Source of the DNA: G965247265 sp965247265 | GTDB lineage: Bacteria; Pseudomonadota; Gammaproteobacteria; UBA4575 | Length of the DNA stretch: 64,000 nucleotides | Direction: 5' to 3' | Assembly (NCBI GenBank): GCA_965247265.1 | Contig: OZ252002.1 | Coordinates: forward strand, 1,426,001-1,490,000 | Part shown: in pieces, positions 18,210-27,899 of the stretch | Position numbering within the stretch: the stretch's first letter is position 1 | Layout: each line of letters begins with the position of its first letter | Translations under genes and position numbers: made by a program | The notes under the pieces: model-generated | The model's database searches: none | The model's input: the letters and a program-made list of their open reading frames with translations, nothing else | What the model was told of the DNA's origin: nothing

Positions 18210-19205
18210 ATGAAATTATTATTATTTGAGTATATCACCGGTGGCGGATTGATAGATCAAGCATTGTCTTCGTCACTGGTACAAGAAGGCCTGATGATGC
18301 TAAACGCAGTAGCTAATGATTTTAGCCAGATAAATGGCGTTGATGTCTATGCATTGCGTGATTATCGCTTAAGTGGAAATATAGTATCTAACAATGATAT
18401 TACGATTGAACCTGGGCATACGCATACCGAAAAAATTGAATTATTAATTGCAGAGATGGATGCATTATTAGTAATCGCACCAGAGTCTAATAACATACTG
18501 GCAACGTTATGTGAAGATTATTCAAAACAAGGATGTGTTTTACTAAACAGTAATGCTGATGCAATTCGATTAACGAGCAACAAGCTTGATACATATCATC
18601 ACTTATTAAATACAAATATTGCACAAATCCCTACATATCATCAAAGTAAATTAAATAAATTTCTCGCAGATCAGTATGTAATAAAACCAATTGACGGTGC
18701 AGGGTGTGAAAATCTAGTTGTATTTAGCAGTTTTGAAGATCTAATGATTGAATTAAATCGCAACGATGATGTGGAATTCATTGTGCAACCGTTTGTACGT
18801 GGAAAGCACGCAAGTTTAAGCTTATTGTGCTGGGAAGGAGAATGTCAAATTCTCAGCGTTAATGAACAATGCTTCAAAGAATTACAGGAAACACTCGTGC
18901 TAAGAGGATGCAACGTAAATGCGTTTGCAAAAAACAATTTTATGACATTTTGTGAAACACTTATAAAGGCATTTACAGGTTTGAGTGGGTATATAGGCGT
19001 AGATATATTAATAACAGAACATGAAATTGTGTTGGTCGAGATTAATCCAAGGATTACAACGTCATATATTGGCTTGAAGGAGGCATTAGGAATTAATCCC
19101 GCGCGATTGATTTTAGAGTGCTTTAATAATCAAAAGTTAACTGCTTTTGAAGTAAACAAAAACAGCTGTATTACGGTCAATATTGAGAATAATTATGCAG
19201 CATAA
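18210..19205 (+). CDS. ATP-grasp ligase, MfnD-like (tyramine-glutamate ligase type)
   Basis: 331 residues opening with LLLFEYITGGGL, typical of the MfnD-like group. The ATP-grasp core shows YVIKPIDGAGCENLVVF, IVQPFVRGKHASLSLLC and the metal-binding VLVEINPRITTSYIGLKEA. MfnD of methanogens joins glutamate to tyramine for methanofuran. Bacterial methylofuran also contains tyramine/glutamate-derived parts, so the same role is likely here. It overlaps the mfnF-like gene by 11 bp, giving a coupled run of four genes (18210-22200). Confidence 0.82.
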   Translation: MKLLLFEYITGGGLIDQALSSSLVQEGLMMLNAVANDFSQINGVDVYALRDYRLSGNIVSNNDITIEPGHTHTEKIELLIAEMDALLVIAPESNNILATLCEDYSKQGCVLLNSNADAIRLTSNKLDTYHHLLNTNIAQIPTYHQSKLNKFLADQYVIKPIDGAGCENLVVFSSFEDLMIELNRNDDVEFIVQPFVRGKHASLSLLCWEGECQILSVNEQCFKELQETLVLRGCNVNAFAKNNFMTFCETLIKAFTGLSGYIGVDILITEHEIVLVEINPRITTSYIGLKEALGINPARLILECFNNQKLTAFEVNKNSCITVNIENNYAA

Positions 19206-20247
19206 TTATATATTAGGTTGGGATATCGGTGGAGCGCATATCAAATTAGCAAAAGCAACAAATAGCGAGTCAATATCTGAAATCACACAGTTAGGCTGCC
19301 CATTATGGAGGGGGTTAGATCACTTTCATGATGCGATTAGCTCAGTTCGCACTAAATTTCAGTTGGATGATTCGTTTCATTGCGTAACAATGACTGGAGA
19401 GCTTGTAGATTGCTTTAATAGTCGTAAGGAAGGCGTTGAAAAGATAGTTGAACAGGTGCTTGATGACTTTAAGAGTGAGAATATTTTCTTTTTTGCAGGT
19501 GATCATGGTCTTATACATCCACACCAAACATCAAAATTGTATCATGAAGTAGCCTCAGCTAATTGGCTTGCAAGTGCAAAATATGTCGCAACAAAAATTG
19601 AAAATGCGTTATTTGTTGACATAGGTAGTACTACATGTGATGTGATTACAATTCAGGATCATAAAGTTGTATTCGATGGGTATTCAGATTCAGAACGGCT
19701 TTATACTCAAGAGCTCGTATATTGTGGTGTAGTAAGAACACCAATATTTGCAATTTGTAAATCTGCACCTGTAAAAGGAAAATTTATTCCAGTTATAAAT
19801 GAATACTTTTCTAATTTTGCAGATGTGTATCGACTTACCCAAGAGTTACCAAGTTATGCCGATCTGAGTGAGACATTAGATGGGCGAAGCAAAGATGAAC
19901 AATGTAGTGCTGCTCGAGTAGCACGTATGTTTGGCTATGATTATGACAATGAAGAAATTTCTATATGGAAAGATGTTGCTAAGTATATACGCGAACAACA
20001 GATTCAAATGATTATCAATGCATGTCGAAAATTGCTTGCTACAAAATCATTAAGTTTAGATACACCATTAGTGGGTGCAGGAATAGGGCGATTTCTTGTA
20101 AAAGAATTAGCACTACGCCTAAATCGGGAATATATTGAGTTTGGGAGTTTTGTTCATCATAAGGAAAATGCCAGTAATTATAGTGTGGCTGATTGTGCAC
20201 CAGCGGTTTCTGTCGCGTGTTTGGGATTTCAGGAATTTATTAAATGA
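19195..20247 (+). CDS. mfnF: MfnF-like protein of methanofuran/methylofuran synthesis
   Basis: 350 residues from the ATG at 19195; a TTG at 19183 is possible but lies deeper in the previous gene. It is an actin-fold/hydantoinase-like protein with phosphate-1 motif LGWDIGGAHIKLAKA, phosphate-2 motif FVDIGSTTCDVI, and late VGAGIGRFLVKELA. MfnF couples the aminomethylfuran unit to the glutamyl-tyramine part. It overlaps pabB by ATGA (4 bp). Confidence 0.82.
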   Translation: MQHNYILGWDIGGAHIKLAKATNSESISEITQLGCPLWRGLDHFHDAISSVRTKFQLDDSFHCVTMTGELVDCFNSRKEGVEKIVEQVLDDFKSENIFFFAGDHGLIHPHQTSKLYHEVASANWLASAKYVATKIENALFVDIGSTTCDVITIQDHKVVFDGYSDSERLYTQELVYCGVVRTPIFAICKSAPVKGKFIPVINEYFSNFADVYRLTQELPSYADLSETLDGRSKDEQCSAARVARMFGYDYDNEEISIWKDVAKYIREQQIQMIINACRKLLATKSLSLDTPLVGAGIGRFLVKELALRLNREYIEFGSFVHHKENASNYSVADCAPAVSVACLGFQEFIK

Positions 20248-21635
20248 CGGATGTGTTAACTGCCAATATTCCTTATCATCCAGACAGCACGATTCTTTAT
20301 GACAAGGTGGCTGAGGAACCTTGGTCAATATTTTTAGATAGCTGTCAGCCTGTTAGTGCACAGGGACGTTATGACATTATTGTATCTAGGCCTAAAATCT
20401 GTGTCACTACACAAAATAACAAAACCACAATTCATAATGCATCTGAAAAATATGTTGTTCCCGATGACCCATTTAGTATTCTCAAAGAGCAGTTAAGAAG
20501 CGTTAGCAAAATAGATAACAGGCTACCTTTTGCGGGTGGTGCGCTAGGCTTTTTCAGTTATGACCTAGGGCGTTATATCGAAAAAATTCCATCAATAGCC
20601 GTAAATGATATATCTCTACCTGACATGGCCATTGGTATTTATTATTGGGCTCTCGTTGTAGATCACAAAAAAAAGAAGACTACATTGGTTGGAAATAGCT
20701 CTGATATTAAGACAAAACGAGAATGGAATGACCTTGAAAAACTATTTTCAACAAAAAATAAATTTAATAATAAAGAATCATTTTGTGTACGACAGAAAGT
20801 ATGTTCAAACATGACGCATGAAAAGTATAAAAATGCTTTTAATAAAATTAAAAAATATATTAAAGACGGTGATTGTTATCAGGTAAATTTGGCACAACGC
20901 TTTAACGTTGTAGTAGAGGGTAGCGCATGGGCAGCATATAAGGAGCTGAGAAAAATTAATCCTTCACCATTTAGCGCGTATATGAATTATTCAGAATTTA
21001 AAATTTTGAGCAATTCCCCCGAACGATTTTTGTCAGTAAAAGATAATATTATTGAAACTAAACCAATAAAAGGCACACGTCCGCGCGCTAAAAATTATGA
21101 CAGAGATCAAACATTACTAAATGAGTTGATGACAAGTAAAAAAGATCAAGCCGAAAATGTAATGATTGTAGATTTATTACGAAATGACTTAAGCAAAAAC
21201 TGCGAGCTAGGTTCGGTTAAAGTGCCAAAATTATTTGAAGTCGAAAGTTTTCCTAATGTGCACCATCTAGTAAGCACCATAACGGGTAAACTTCATGACC
21301 AACGTTCAGCAATTGATCTCTTGCATGGTTGTTTTCCAGGGGGTTCTATCACGGGAGCACCCAAATTGAGGTCTATGGAAATAATCGAAGAGCTAGAGCC
21401 TCATCGCCGTGGTATTTACTGTGGTTCAATTGGCTATATTGGATTTAATGGAAATATGGATACCAATATAGCCATTCGTACACTCGTACACAAAGAACAA
21501 GATATGTATTTTTATGTTGGTGGTGGCATTGTTCATGATTCTATTGAAGGCGCTGAGTATCAGGAAACATTTGATAAGGCTACTGCAATTATGAAATTAC
21601 TTAATCAAGAAAATAAATATGCCATGGGTCATTAA
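20244..21635 (+). CDS. pabB: Aminodeoxychorismate synthase component I
   Basis: 463 residues of the chorismate-binding family. The signature KPIKGTRPR has Lys where anthranilate synthases have Ala (PIAGT), which marks PabB. DGDCYQVNLAQRF, DLLRNDL, VHHLVSTITG and GCFPGGSITGAPK are also present. With an amidotransferase subunit it turns chorismate into aminodeoxychorismate, the precursor of 4-aminobenzoate. Its location inside the cofactor operon, overlapping mfnF and mfnE, suggests that it feeds RFAP synthase as well as folate. No pabA or pabC is nearby. Confidence 0.92.
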   Translation: MTDVLTANIPYHPDSTILYDKVAEEPWSIFLDSCQPVSAQGRYDIIVSRPKICVTTQNNKTTIHNASEKYVVPDDPFSILKEQLRSVSKIDNRLPFAGGALGFFSYDLGRYIEKIPSIAVNDISLPDMAIGIYYWALVVDHKKKKTTLVGNSSDIKTKREWNDLEKLFSTKNKFNNKESFCVRQKVCSNMTHEKYKNAFNKIKKYIKDGDCYQVNLAQRFNVVVEGSAWAAYKELRKINPSPFSAYMNYSEFKILSNSPERFLSVKDNIIETKPIKGTRPRAKNYDRDQTLLNELMTSKKDQAENVMIVDLLRNDLSKNCELGSVKVPKLFEVESFPNVHHLVSTITGKLHDQRSAIDLLHGCFPGGSITGAPKLRSMEIIEELEPHRRGIYCGSIGYIGFNGNMDTNIAIRTLVHKEQDMYFYVGGGIVHDSIEGAEYQETFDKATAIMKLLNQENKYAMGH

Positions 21636-22200
21636 GATAGGAGGGAGTCTCTATGATAGTTCATACCTCGGTGACTGGTTACATGCCATAAGCGAATGTA
21701 AATCTCAAAAAATAATTATTGTGCCTGGAGGTGGTCCATTTTCCGATTTAATTCGTGAAGTAGATTATCAATTTAATATTGATCAAGGTCTTGCACACAA
21801 TATGGCAGTTCTTGCAATGCAACAATATGGATACTTGATGAAGTCACTGTGTCACAGTCTCACTCTAGTGGATACACAAAATAAAATAAATGAGTGTTGG
21901 AGTAATAGGAATGTAGCAATTTGGGAGCCATTTGATATGGTGCGCGAAAATTGTGATTTAGAAAAATCCTGGGACATCACATCGGATAGCCTTGCTGCGT
22001 GGTTAGCAAAAATTTTGTCAGCCGATCAGTTACTATTTATAAAATCAGCAGATATAACTTTAACTAATTGCACACTAGAAAATCTTTCTAAAGAATCTTG
22101 TATTGATCCAAATTTACCTGAATATCTTACAGAAATGAATATTTCTGTACACTTTTTACATAAAACACACTTGCATAAGTTCAAAAATTTACTAACTTGA
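21619..22200 (+). CDS. mfnE: MfnE-like amino-acid-kinase-family protein ([5-(aminomethyl)furan-3-yl]methyl phosphate kinase)
   Basis: 193 residues: WVIKIGGSLYDS and IIIVPGGGPFSDLIREVD, the two nucleotide/substrate loops of the amino acid kinase fold, then DQGLAHNMAVLAMQQYGYLM and WDITSDSLAAWLA. MfnE phosphorylates the aminomethylfuran phosphate to its diphosphate, which MfnF then uses. It overlaps the end of pabB by 17 bp, so translation is coupled. Confidence 0.85.
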   Translation: MPWVIKIGGSLYDSSYLGDWLHAISECKSQKIIIVPGGGPFSDLIREVDYQFNIDQGLAHNMAVLAMQQYGYLMKSLCHSLTLVDTQNKINECWSNRNVAIWEPFDMVRENCDLEKSWDITSDSLAAWLAKILSADQLLFIKSADITLTNCTLENLSKESCIDPNLPEYLTEMNISVHFLHKTHLHKFKNLLT

Positions 22201-22277
22201 TATTGAAATTTCCTATTTGAAGTTGAGTCTAGTAACTGTGTTAGTATATAAAGCAAGCAAATGATCATTATTAAATA

Positions 22278-24779
22278 ATGCTATCGTCATTTATTCAATC
22301 ACTTTCAAAATTTATTACTAGTAAACCCTATCTAACCATCATTAGTATGGTTGCTTTAGTGATAGGTTGTAGTCTATTTATTAAAAATTTACATATTGAT
22401 GCTTCGCCAGATTCCATTCTGCTAGAGAGCGATCCGGATTTAAAATATTATCGAGAAGTGCATCGCCAATATACCAGTGACGAGTACGTTATTGTAGGCT
22501 TCAAGCCTGCAAGTTCAATTTTAGAACAAGACACTATAAATTTTATTGAAGATATTTCAACTCAATTTAAGCAAATCGAAGGTGTTGCTGGTACAACTGC
22601 AATTAGCAATGTGCCGCTGTTGCTTCAGCAAGAGGAAGATAAATTAACAGGCAAGACAAAATTTTCTAATTTATTATCTGATGAAGTTGATATTGAAAAA
22701 GCACGCCATGAGTTTACTACAAGCCCAATATATTTAGATAACCTTGTAAGTCAAGATTTAAGTACCACTGCAATAAAAGTTGATATTCAAAAAAATCAAA
22801 AACTAATTAATTTATTGCAACAAAAATATGAGTTGCTTGATCAACAGAAAGAGCATTCAGCAGCGGAATCTGAATTGCATAAGTTAGAAGAATTACGAAA
22901 AACTATTATTACTGAAAGGCAATTAATTAATAATCGTTATAAAAGTGTTCTAGCTTCAATTCGAACCATTACTTCAAATAACAATGATAAAGGAAAATTT
23001 TACTTAGCAGGCGCACCATTAATTGGTAATGACATGAAAACGTTTGTGCAGCAAGACATAGAAATATTTGGATTGGCAATAATATTTATTATGGCATTTG
23101 TGTTATTCCTATTTTTCAGAAAGCCAAAATGGATTGTGTTACCATTAATTTGCGCAACAATGAATGTTCTCTTGGTTTCAGGAATTACAGGATTATTAAA
23201 TTTTCAGCTAACAATTATTTCAGCTAATTTTGTAGCCTTGCTTATTATATTTTCAATCGCATTGTCTATACATGTGATTATTCGCTATCAAGAAATTCAA
23301 TCCTTGCATCCTGAAAATGGTGTTGATGAAAATTTGGCAATTACAATTAACCAGATAATTACCCCATGTTTTTATATGGTGCTTACCTCGGCAATTGCTT
23401 TTTTATCTTTAATTGTGAGTGATATAAATCCTGTAATTATATTTGGATATATCATGGTACTGGGTCTATTTTGTGCATTTTTACTTACATTCACAGTTCT
23501 GCCAGCATTAATTAAGCTACTTAATCCTCAGTCAACACAAATTAAGGAAGATAAATCGGCTACATTTCTTGAAAATATTCTTAATGTCATTGTTAAAAAT
23601 AAAGGTTTAACAATCATTATTCTTATTGGCATGTTCGCATTAAATCTTGCTGGTATCAGTCAAATCACTGTAGAGAATCGTTTTATTGATTATTTTAAAA
23701 AATCTACAGATATCTATCAGGGGTTAGAACTGGTGGATCAAAAACTAGGAGGGACAGTGCCTCTAGAAGTGATGTTAGAGGCAGGGCCAGTCTCTGAGGA
23801 TGAAGAAGAAGAGGAATTAGAAGAGGATGAAGAGTTTGGTGATTATTTAGCCGAGCTTGATGAGACGCAAGATGATTTTACTGCACAAAGCTACTGGTAT
23901 AATCGAAGAGGAATTAAAAAAATTCAGAAAATACATCGTTATTTAGAAAGTCTGCCACAAGTCGGTAAGGTTCTTTCATTGTCCAGTACTGAAGAAGTAT
24001 TTCGTACCGTTAATAAAGGTGAGCCGCTGGAAGATTTCCACCTTTCCTTAGTCTATTCGAAAGTTCCTGAGAATATAAAGAATGTATTAATATCTCCTTA
24101 TGTTTCAACAGGTGGTGGGCAGGCGCGAATATTGGCTCGCATCAAAGATTCAGATCATACATTGATTCGAAATGATCTTCTTAACAAGATATATACAGAT
24201 ATAAATGCAGACTTTATCAGTAATGGCGAAGCAGTGAGGCTAACGGGAATTAGTGTTTTATATAATAATGTGCTGCAAAGTCTTTATCGATCTCAAATAC
24301 TTACATTATTCACAGTGTTTGTATGTATTCTACTCATGTTAATTGTGTTATTTCGAAGTATAAAACTGGCAATAATTGGGACATTGCCTAATATTTTTAC
24401 TGCACTGTTTATATTAGGATTAATGGGTGTGTTCGGGATACCTCTTGATATTATGACTATAACAATTGCTGCAATCACAATTGGTATTGGGGTTGATTAT
24501 GCAATTCACTATATCCATCGCTATAAAAAAGAATATGCAGTAAGCCTGGACAGCTATCAAGCTATACACGCGTCACAAACAACCGTGGGAAAAGCGCTTT
24601 ATTTCACTTCTATTACTATTACGCTAGGTTTTATAATTTTAGTACTTTCTAATTTTGTACCTTCAATTTACTTTGGTTTATTGACAAGTATTGCAATGTT
24701 GGTTTCATTGTTTGCAACATTCAGTATTATCCCTTTGCTGCTTTCAACGTTTGCACCTAAAAATGCAAGAGCAATGTAG
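22278..24779 (+). CDS. MMPL/RND-superfamily exporter
   Basis: 833 residues with two RND halves. Each half has a first helix, a periplasmic loop and then about five helices: helices near 17-35 and 250-410 in the first half, near 445-460 and 680-825 in the second. IIFSIALSIHVIIRY and ITIGIGVDYAIHYIHRYK carry the helix-4 signatures, with Asp in the second. An acidic insert (EDEEEEELEEDEE) lies in the second periplasmic loop. The first loop contains a likely coiled coil (about residues 180-215). Substrate unknown. It follows mfnE by 77 bp in the same direction; lipid or hydrophobic export is typical of the group. Confidence 0.85.
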   Translation: MLSSFIQSLSKFITSKPYLTIISMVALVIGCSLFIKNLHIDASPDSILLESDPDLKYYREVHRQYTSDEYVIVGFKPASSILEQDTINFIEDISTQFKQIEGVAGTTAISNVPLLLQQEEDKLTGKTKFSNLLSDEVDIEKARHEFTTSPIYLDNLVSQDLSTTAIKVDIQKNQKLINLLQQKYELLDQQKEHSAAESELHKLEELRKTIITERQLINNRYKSVLASIRTITSNNNDKGKFYLAGAPLIGNDMKTFVQQDIEIFGLAIIFIMAFVLFLFFRKPKWIVLPLICATMNVLLVSGITGLLNFQLTIISANFVALLIIFSIALSIHVIIRYQEIQSLHPENGVDENLAITINQIITPCFYMVLTSAIAFLSLIVSDINPVIIFGYIMVLGLFCAFLLTFTVLPALIKLLNPQSTQIKEDKSATFLENILNVIVKNKGLTIIILIGMFALNLAGISQITVENRFIDYFKKSTDIYQGLELVDQKLGGTVPLEVMLEAGPVSEDEEEEELEEDEEFGDYLAELDETQDDFTAQSYWYNRRGIKKIQKIHRYLESLPQVGKVLSLSSTEEVFRTVNKGEPLEDFHLSLVYSKVPENIKNVLISPYVSTGGGQARILARIKDSDHTLIRNDLLNKIYTDINADFISNGEAVRLTGISVLYNNVLQSLYRSQILTLFTVFVCILLMLIVLFRSIKLAIIGTLPNIFTALFILGLMGVFGIPLDIMTITIAAITIGIGVDYAIHYIHRYKKEYAVSLDSYQAIHASQTTVGKALYFTSITITLGFIILVLSNFVPSIYFGLLTSIAMLVSLFATFSIIPLLLSTFAPKNARAM

Positions 24780-24814
24780 AATTTAGTGTGAATAAATTAT
24801 CGCTGTCTTAAAAA

Positions 24815-25720
24815 TTATAAGCTATCAGGGTGTGCTTGTTCGCATAAATGCTTATCATCGCCTGACTCAATTTGTATTGTAGGGTGCACTATATCGAATT
24901 TTTCTTCTAAGTTTTTACATAGCGCATGCAAGAATTCATCATCTATCGTTGATGCATTACGAACAATGTGTGCTGTCAAAGCTACTTGAGTTGTGCTCAT
25001 TGCCCAAATATGTAAGTCATGAATTTCTTTGACATTGTTTTGCTTAAGTATAAATTCCTTAACTTCATCAGGATCTATATCTCTTGGAACGCCATCCATA
25101 GCCAAGTTAAAGGAATCTTGCAACAAGCTCCATGTACTTAAAACAATTACGACAACGATAAATATACTTACTACTGGATCTAACCAGTACATCCCTGTCA
25201 TCAAGATTGCAATTCCTGTAATTACTACGCCGAGAGATACGCCCGCATCAGCAGTCATGTGGTAAAAAGCAGCTTTTATATTTAAATCATTATTTTTGTT
25301 AGAAATGAATAATAATGCTGTGATGGTATTAATAACCACACCAATTGCTGCAACAATTATAATTGTTTTAGAATTTACCGTTGTCGTAGAGGCAATTCGC
25401 CCAATTGCTTCCCAAGCAACAATTCCCATAGTCATCAGGAGTATCAGGGCACTAATGAGTGCCGCCAGTATTGTTCCTCTGCGAAGACCATAGGTTTTCA
25501 TACGCGTTGGTTTTCGTTGCGCAAGAATCGTCGCACCCCATGCAAGTACAAGCGCCAAAACGTCACTCAAGTTGTGTCCAGCATCGGCTATTAACGCTAG
25601 AGAATTTGATAAATATCCAAAAACAGCTTCAACAATAACAAATCCAATATTCAATGACGTGCCTATGACAAATACCATGTTATAGCTGGACGAGAAAGAG
25701 TGTTGATGTGTATGTATCAA
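24815..25720 (-). CDS. Cation diffusion facilitator, zinc-type (CzcD/ZitB-like)
   Basis: 301 residues, six predicted helices and a cytosolic C-terminal domain. The metal site is formed by HNLSD in helix 2 (ADAGHNLSDVLAL) and HMTAD in helix 5 (YHMTADAGVSLGV), the two HxxxD pairs of zinc exporters. It starts at TTG two bases after the stop of the 59-residue gene. It is the last gene of a five-gene minus-strand operon. It exports Zn2+ (possibly Co2+ or Cd2+) from the cytosol. Confidence 0.9.
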   Translation of the reverse strand: MIHTHQHSFSSSYNMVFVIGTSLNIGFVIVEAVFGYLSNSLALIADAGHNLSDVLALVLAWGATILAQRKPTRMKTYGLRRGTILAALISALILLMTMGIVAWEAIGRIASTTTVNSKTIIIVAAIGVVINTITALLFISNKNNDLNIKAAFYHMTADAGVSLGVVITGIAILMTGMYWLDPVVSIFIVVVIVLSTWSLLQDSFNLAMDGVPRDIDPDEVKEFILKQNNVKEIHDLHIWAMSTTQVALTAHIVRNASTIDDEFLHALCKNLEEKFDIVHPTIQIESGDDKHLCEQAHPDSL

Positions 25721-25722
25721 AA

Positions 25723-25902
25723 TTATTTCTGTGCCTGAGCAAATGTAGTCATCTTGTTTAAAAATTTTGCTAATTGTCGATCATTAGTAGATTCATTCTC
25801 AATATCGATGGTGACTTCCTGATCGGTTATTAAATTTGAATATAGTCGCAACGATAGCCAAGGATAGTTTGCTTCATTTTTAAGATTGAATATACGTTTC
25901 AT
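25723..25902 (-). CDS. 59-residue protein of unknown function between ceramidase-like and CDF genes
   Basis: Translation from ATG 25902 gives MKRIFNLKNEANYPWLSL and so on to a C-terminal FLNKMTTFAQAQK. No signal, membrane segment or cysteine is seen. It starts 13 bp after the stop of the ceramidase-like gene and ends 2 bp before the CDF start, so it fills the gap exactly. That tiling is the main support for its being real. No good Shine-Dalgarno is visible. Confidence 0.6.
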   Translation of the reverse strand: MKRIFNLKNEANYPWLSLRLYSNLITDQEVTIDIENESTNDRQLAKFLNKMTTFAQAQK

Positions 25903-25915
25903 GTATGTAGTTTAA

Positions 25916-26659
25916 TCAATATTTAGTAGTTTTGTGTTTTAATATTAAATAAAAATAAAATGTTGCGATACCAGCAAGTAAATGTTTAATTGTATGCCCG
26001 CTAATAGTATCGCTCGTCAATGCGTATATGGGCTTGTCGAAATGCTCAGTAATTTTCGATAATGCATAAAATATAAAAGCGAAAATAAAATACTTTGTTA
26101 AGTAGGTGCTAGGCTTATATAAAAATATTACAAGAATTAATAACGCTGTCGAAAAAAATTGCACCCAAGCATATAATCTCAAATCATCTGTAAAATTCCA
26201 GTATAGAACCGATGTCACACCTAACAGGCACATTGGGATAAGCAGCCATGTCTCAAATTTTGTATAAATGTAATCGCCAACAACAATTGCAAACAGCGCC
26301 ATAAACCCAACGGCCATGGGCAATCGATCCCATGTTAAGGAATCGTTATTAGGATTGAAGTGATAGTAAGAAGAACCGCCTGCGACTAACAAAATAGCTA
26401 AAAATAGAATTAGCCAACTCCAGGACTTTTCTTTTTCCCAGTGAGAAAAGACATAGGCTATTCCAAGAATTCCAACCGCAGCAAAAAGCAGGTTGGATAT
26501 AACATCATAAAAGTTAGGTATACCAAAAATAATTCGAGAATCTGCAAAATTGTGATAGCTTAAATCTTGCGGGATAGGGTCAATAAAAAAAATGCTAATG
26601 CATGATAATAAAAACAATAAAGCAAGAATTGCTTCACGCCATGAAAGTGTTGATATCAT
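25916..26659 (-). CDS. Ceramidase-like (alkaline ceramidase/CREST) seven-helix membrane protein
   Basis: 247 residues with about seven helices. The segments NFADSRIIFGIPNFYDVISNLLF, GGSSYYHFNPNNDSLTWDRLPM (Ser, His and Asp of the metal site) and a late SGHTIKHLLAGIATF (two His) match the alkaline ceramidase/CREST pattern of a membrane zinc hydrolase. Bacterial members are poorly studied, so substrate is unknown. It lies 6 bp after the DUF924 gene and shares the operon with a zinc exporter. Confidence 0.75.
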   Translation of the reverse strand: MISTLSWREAILALLFLLSCISIFFIDPIPQDLSYHNFADSRIIFGIPNFYDVISNLLFAAVGILGIAYVFSHWEKEKSWSWLILFLAILLVAGGSSYYHFNPNNDSLTWDRLPMAVGFMALFAIVVGDYIYTKFETWLLIPMCLLGVTSVLYWNFTDDLRLYAWVQFFSTALLILVIFLYKPSTYLTKYFIFAFIFYALSKITEHFDKPIYALTSDTISGHTIKHLLAGIATFYFYLILKHKTTKY

Positions 26660-26665
26660 GTTATA

Positions 26666-27223
26666 TCATCCCATAAAAGCTTCTGGTGAAGCTAAATATT
26701 TCAGTTCTTCTTCTGTAGTTTCACGGTTGAGAATTTTGTTTCGATGAGGGAATCGTTTAAATATTTGTATTATGTCTCGATGATGCTTAGCAAATCGTAG
26801 ATTACTTTCTAGAGCAGCTTTTTCAAATAATTTCACAGATAAATTTTGGTCATCAATATTTTCACTATGCATGAGTGGCATATAGAGAAAAGATAATTGA
26901 TTATTTGTCAATTTCATATCCATTTTATTGGCAACTGCATAATGAGAAAGTTCAATAGCCTTATGTTCAGTTGAGAAGCTTTTTGAGGTTCCTCGATACA
27001 TATTCAACGGGAACTGATCGAGCACAATAATAAGTGCTAATGTACCTTCAGGCGCACTTTGCCAGTGATCTAGCAAATCTTGGGATGCTTGCTCCCAAAT
27101 ATATTCAAATTTGATACGAATTTCATCGTCAAATTCTGATGATGGTTGAAACCAATACTTTTTAGCTGGTGAAGAAAACCAAAACGTAAGAATAGATCCA
27201 GGAGTAGCTGCTTCTAATTTCAC
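26666..27223 (-). CDS. DUF924 family protein
   Basis: 185 residues with the family landmarks ILTFWFSSPAKKYWF, LALIIVLDQFPLNMYRGTSKSFSTEHKA, FLYMPLMHSE and RFPHRNKILNRETTEEE. The fold is helical and TPR-like; no enzymatic role is established. Second gene of the minus-strand operon, 11 bp after the CBS gene. Confidence 0.88.
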   Translation of the reverse strand: MKLEAATPGSILTFWFSSPAKKYWFQPSSEFDDEIRIKFEYIWEQASQDLLDHWQSAPEGTLALIIVLDQFPLNMYRGTSKSFSTEHKAIELSHYAVANKMDMKLTNNQLSFLYMPLMHSENIDDQNLSVKLFEKAALESNLRFAKHHRDIIQIFKRFPHRNKILNRETTEEELKYLASPEAFMG

Positions 27224-27234
27224 CTTTGAGTAAT

Positions 27235-27672
27235 TTAGGTGGGCAAACCGCTTATATAATGTTCAAGTTGCTCGATTGTGTATTGTTGCTCAGAGATAAT
27301 AGCTTTCACGATATCTCCAATCGAAATGATGCCTACTATTTTTACATTATTCACAACTGGTAAATATCTAACACGTTTTTCAGTCATGAGCGCCATGCAC
27401 TGTTCTATTGTCTGTTCTTCTTTTACGCATAATACATTTTGTGTCATTATATCTTTTACTAAAGCATTTTTAGATGATTTTCCTTTGAGGATGATGTCTC
27501 TTGCATAGTCTCTCTCGGTTATAATTCCGACTAAATTTCCATTACTCATAACTGGCAGGGCGCCAATATGGTTATCTGCCATACTCTTAATAGCGTCATA
27601 GACTGAACAACCTGGATCAATCGTAAATAGGTCGTTATTTTTGTTCTCTAAGAGTTGTTTAGCGTGGGTCAT
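27235..27672 (-). CDS. Two-CBS-domain protein
   Basis: 145 residues made almost only of a CBS pair: domain 1 around GALPVMSNGNLVGIITERDYARDI, domain 2 around RYLPVVNNVKIVGIISIGDIVKAI. Stand-alone CBS pairs bind adenosine nucleotides and act as energy or redox sensors for partner proteins. It is the promoter-proximal gene of the operon CBS-DUF924-ceramidase-59 aa-CDF. A 227-bp gap without a gene lies upstream (27673-27899) and should carry the promoter. Confidence 0.92.
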   Translation of the reverse strand: MTHAKQLLENKNNDLFTIDPGCSVYDAIKSMADNHIGALPVMSNGNLVGIITERDYARDIILKGKSSKNALVKDIMTQNVLCVKEEQTIEQCMALMTEKRVRYLPVVNNVKIVGIISIGDIVKAIISEQQYTIEQLEHYISGLPT

Positions 27673-27899
27673 ACAAATAAATCTCTAGCAAAAATTTATA
27701 ACGGCTTCAGTAATGTCAAATTGTTCAATTAACATATTTACTGCTACACGCTAATTTATATTGTGTTAAAACTATTTGATGTAAGGCAACGTATTAGTAG
27801 TTTAACTCTGATATTAAAAAAAAAACGAATAGGTATGCAATTAAATAAGATCTATAGCTGTGTTAAATAGATTTTATGATGCATTTAGTTAACCCAACG

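Noticed and set aside
22278..24779. MMPL exporter as hopanoid transporter HpnN
   Set aside because: General RND layout fits, but no hopanoid genes are nearby and the substrate cannot be read from the sequence.
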